Source of the DNA: an uncultured Ruminococcus sp.
GTDB lineage: Bacteria; Bacillota; Clostridia; Oscillospirales; CAG-272
Reading direction: 5' to 3'
Length of the DNA stretch: 7,102 nucleotides
Assembly (NCBI GenBank): GCA_902796505.1
Contig: CADBPA010000082.1
Coordinates: 1-7,102 of the forward strand
Shown in pieces: positions 5,481-7,102 of the stretch. Both the position numbers and the translations under genes were made by a program. A model generated the notes under the pieces. That model was given only the letters and a program-made list of their open reading frames with translations, was not told the DNA's origin and ran no database searches. Position 1 is the first letter of the stretch. Every line of letters starts with the position of its first letter.

Positions 5481-6143
5481 ATGATGCAGGAAGATAAAAA
5501 AACGCGGGCGGCTGCCCGCACGCCGGGCGAGGAGGAAGCTTCTGTTTCCGAAAAGAAGTCCTTTTTCCGCCGTCTGCCGCTGAAAGATTATATTCTTTAC
5601 GCCGCCATTGCGGTCGGCGGCGTGATACTCGACCTTTTGACGAAAGCGATCGCCGAGGCGACACGCAAAGGGCAGGAGCCGTGGGTATGGATCGACGGAT
5701 TTCTGCAGATGAACTATACCGAAAACGACGGCATCGCCTTCGGAATGCTCGGCGGAGGCGGCGGCGGACGGGTGCTTTTCATGCTCGCCTCCACCGTGAT
5801 GATCCTCGGCATCGGTCTCTGGCTTTTTTCGGGACACGCGCCGAACAAATTTTACGGCGTTTCGGGCGCGATGATCCTGACCGGCGGCGTCGGCAATATG
5901 ATCGAGCGTATTTTTAAGGGCTACGTGGTCGATTTCATCGACGTGACGCTCTACTACCCGGCGAAGGGCGGTTTGGCAATCTACGATTTCCCGATCTTCA
6001 ACGTGGCGGACTGCTTCGTGACGGTCGGGGCGATCCTGATGATGATCTGCCTGATCGTCGACATCATCGCCGAGGCGAAAAAGCGAAAAAAAGGCGGCGA
6101 TGACGCCGCAGAGAAAGATCCGCACGAGGACGAAGCGCCGTGA
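5481..6143 (+). CDS. lspA: Lipoprotein signal peptidase (signal peptidase II)
   Basis: Membrane aspartic protease that cuts the signal peptide from diacylglyceryl-modified prolipoproteins at the lipobox cysteine. Family blocks in order are DLLTKAIA (51-58), NYTENDGIAFGML (78-90), GGVGNMIERIFKGYVVDFID (135-154) and FNVADCFVTVGAIL (173-186). The catalytic aspartates should be D151 and D177. Four hydrophobic segments lie at about 37-54, 97-116, 124-140 and 178-195. At 220 residues it is longer than the usual 150-170. Residues 1-34 and 198-220 are charged, hydrophilic ends, both predicted to be cytoplasmic. Six glycines (91-96) precede the second helix, and the usual GNxxDR reads GNMIER. Nothing suggests loss of activity. 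The gene ends in a 4-base overlap with the next gene. Two hairpins with T-runs on the opposite strand lie at its two ends. Confidence 0.95.
   Translation: MMQEDKKTRAAARTPGEEEASVSEKKSFFRRLPLKDYILYAAIAVGGVILDLLTKAIAEATRKGQEPWVWIDGFLQMNYTENDGIAFGMLGGGGGGRVLFMLASTVMILGIGLWLFSGHAPNKFYGVSGAMILTGGVGNMIERIFKGYVVDFIDVTLYYPAKGGLAIYDFPIFNVADCFVTVGAILMMICLIVDIIAEAKKRKKGGDDAAEKDPHEDEAP
5496..5519 (-). terminator. Terminator-like hairpin facing against the operon, start of lspA
   Basis: Read on the minus strand, a stem GCGGGC / GCCCGC with loop AGCC is followed by one base and then seven T (complement of 5496-5502). This is the layout of an intrinsic terminator, with two possible extra G-U pairs at the base of the stem. 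It lies in the first 13 codons of lspA and faces against the operon. No minus-strand gene in the window would use it. The T-run comes from Lys codons on the coding strand, so it may be chance. Confidence 0.4.
6086..6109 (-). terminator. Terminator-like hairpin facing against the operon, end of lspA
   Basis: Read on the minus strand, a perfect 6-pair stem GCGGCG / CGCCGC with loop TCAT is followed by one base and seven T (complement of 6086-6092). The geometry is the same as that of the hairpin at the other end of lspA. It lies in the codons of the Lys-rich C-terminal tail. It would stop transcripts entering lspA from the rluD side. Confidence 0.4.
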
Positions 6144-7096
6144 CCGGCGAGCGCGAAGAGGAGATCTTCCTCGTTTCCGAAGAATATGCCGGCGCGCGGC
6201 TGGACGCCGCGCTCGCCTCGCTTGCCGGCGTCTCCCGCTCGGCTGCCGTCCGCGCCATCGAGGGGGGAGAAGTCCTGCTCAACGGGGGGGCGTGTGAAAA
6301 AAAACGCATCCTCGCGGCAGGAGACCGGATCGCCTATTTCCCCGACGAGCCGGAGGAGTGGCAGGTCCTGCCGGAAGAAATTCCGCTCGATATTCTCTAT
6401 GAGGACGCCGACCTGCTCGTCGTCAACAAGCCCTCCGGCATGGTGGTGCATCCGGCGGCGGGAAACCGCACCGGCACGCTGGTGAACGCCCTGCTCTACC
6501 ACTGCAAAGATTCGCTTTCGGGCGTCGGCGGCGTGATCCGCCCCGGCATCGTTCACCGCATCGACAAGTACACGAGCGGTCTGCTCGTTGTCGCCAAGAA
6601 CGATTTTACGCATCTGCGCCTCTCGGAGGACCTCTCGCACCACGGGATCGTGCGCGAATATCACGCGCTGGCGAACGGCGGCTTCCGCGAAAGCCGCGGC
6701 ACGGTGGATCTGCCGATCGGGCGGCACCCGGTCGATCGCAAGAAAATGGCGGTCCTCGCAGGCGATCCGAACGCCAAGCGCGCCGTCACGCATTACGAAC
6801 TGCTCGAGGACTTCGGAAAGATCAGCTATCTGAAACTGATCCTCGAAACCGGGCGCACCCACCAGATCCGCGTGCATCTTTCGCACATCGGGCATCCGCT
6901 GCTCGGCGACGAGGTGTACGGCGGCGGCAGAACGCCGTTTGAAAAACAGCACAAAGCCCTCCTCGACGGTCAGGCGCTGCACGCAAAAGCCCTCGCCTTC
7001 ACCCATCCGCGCACTGGCGAGCCGATGCGTTTCGAGTCTCCCCTGCCCGAAAATTTCGAGAAACTGCTCGCTATCCTCCGCACGGGTCGGCTCTGA
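6140..7096 (+). CDS. rluD: RluA/RluD-family 23S rRNA pseudouridine synthase
   Basis: Converts specific uridines to pseudouridine in RNA, most likely in 23S rRNA (RluD type); the exact site cannot be read from sequence. At 318 residues it has normal length. An S4 RNA-binding domain spans about 17-64 (GARLDAALASLAGVSRSAAV and onward). The catalytic domain follows, with LLVVNKPSGMVVHP (92-105) and PGIVHRIDKYTSGLLVVAKN (135-154). D142 is the catalytic aspartate; the family block is usually HRLDxxTSG, and Leu to Ile is conservative. GRTHQIRVHLSHIGHPLLGD (238-257) and LHAKALAFTHP (280-290) complete the family blocks. The start is GTG at 6140, overlapping the lspA stop as GTGA, so translation is probably coupled; a weak GAGGA lies about 10 bases upstream. 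The position after lspA equals that of ylyB in Bacillus. Confidence 0.93.
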   Translation: MTGEREEEIFLVSEEYAGARLDAALASLAGVSRSAAVRAIEGGEVLLNGGACEKKRILAAGDRIAYFPDEPEEWQVLPEEIPLDILYEDADLLVVNKPSGMVVHPAAGNRTGTLVNALLYHCKDSLSGVGGVIRPGIVHRIDKYTSGLLVVAKNDFTHLRLSEDLSHHGIVREYHALANGGFRESRGTVDLPIGRHPVDRKKMAVLAGDPNAKRAVTHYELLEDFGKISYLKLILETGRTHQIRVHLSHIGHPLLGDEVYGGGRTPFEKQHKALLDGQALHAKALAFTHPRTGEPMRFESPLPENFEKLLAILRTGRL

Positions 7097-7102
7097 CCGG
7101 GA

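Noticed and set aside
6297..6320. A third minus-strand terminator at the eight-A run in rluD
   Set aside because: The sequence beside the run offers only a 3-pair stem, unlike the two structures in lspA.
5307..7006. Two long minus-strand open frames (5307-6125 and 5981-7006)
   Set aside because: They lie opposite ylmG, lspA and rluD, overlap each other, and show no family motif; they are antisense shadows.
1..7102. Mobile elements, CRISPR repeats, tRNA or rRNA genes
   Set aside because: No array of direct repeats, no transposase or integrase motif, no cloverleaf-like or rRNA-like segment was seen; gaps between genes are short and accounted for.

Overview
This is a housekeeping stretch of a bacterial chromosome, fairly GC-rich by eye, most probably from a Gram-positive clostridial lineage (Bacillota). 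The lineage is inferred from gene content: SepF next to a YlmE/YggS protein and a YlmG/YggT protein is a Gram-positive division-cluster signature, and Mini-ribonuclease III (MrnC) is typical of Bacillota. I cannot name a genus. I see no mobile element, CRISPR array, rRNA or tRNA.

The left half (1-3651) reads on the minus strand. In order of transcription it holds mrnC (Mini-RNase III), hisS (histidyl-tRNA synthetase) and a UPF0313/YgiQ-family radical SAM protein whose C-terminal tail leaves the window at base 1. The genes are 39 and 50 bases apart with no terminator between them, so they look like one transcript. All three starts have good Shine-Dalgarno (SD) sequences.

The middle (3652-3942) is a 291-base divergent intergenic region with a convincing promoter for each direction. 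The minus promoter (-35 TTGATT, 17-base spacer, -10 TATACT) overlaps a 16-bp perfect palindrome, and its leader carries a small hairpin. The plus promoter has a perfect extended -10 followed by overlapping -10-like hexamers.

The right half (3943-7096) reads on the plus strand: ylmE/yggS (PLP homeostasis), sepF (FtsZ membrane anchor), ylmG/yggT (small membrane protein), lspA (lipoprotein signal peptidase) and an RluA/RluD-family 23S rRNA pseudouridine synthase. The last two overlap by 4 bases. The order looks like a shortened version of the Bacillus ylmDEFGH-divIVA-ileS-lspA-ylyB region, with ylmH, divIVA and ileS missing between ylmG and lspA. The operon joins cell division, envelope biogenesis and ribosome modification.

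I found no evidence for a new multi-gene system. The points worth a second look are small. Two terminator-like hairpins face against the operon at both ends of lspA. sepF has a strong internal SD with an in-frame ATG that would give a short form without the membrane helix. A palindrome overlaps the mrnC promoter. A hairpin covers the SD of the TTG-started ylmG. LspA carries unusually long charged ends.
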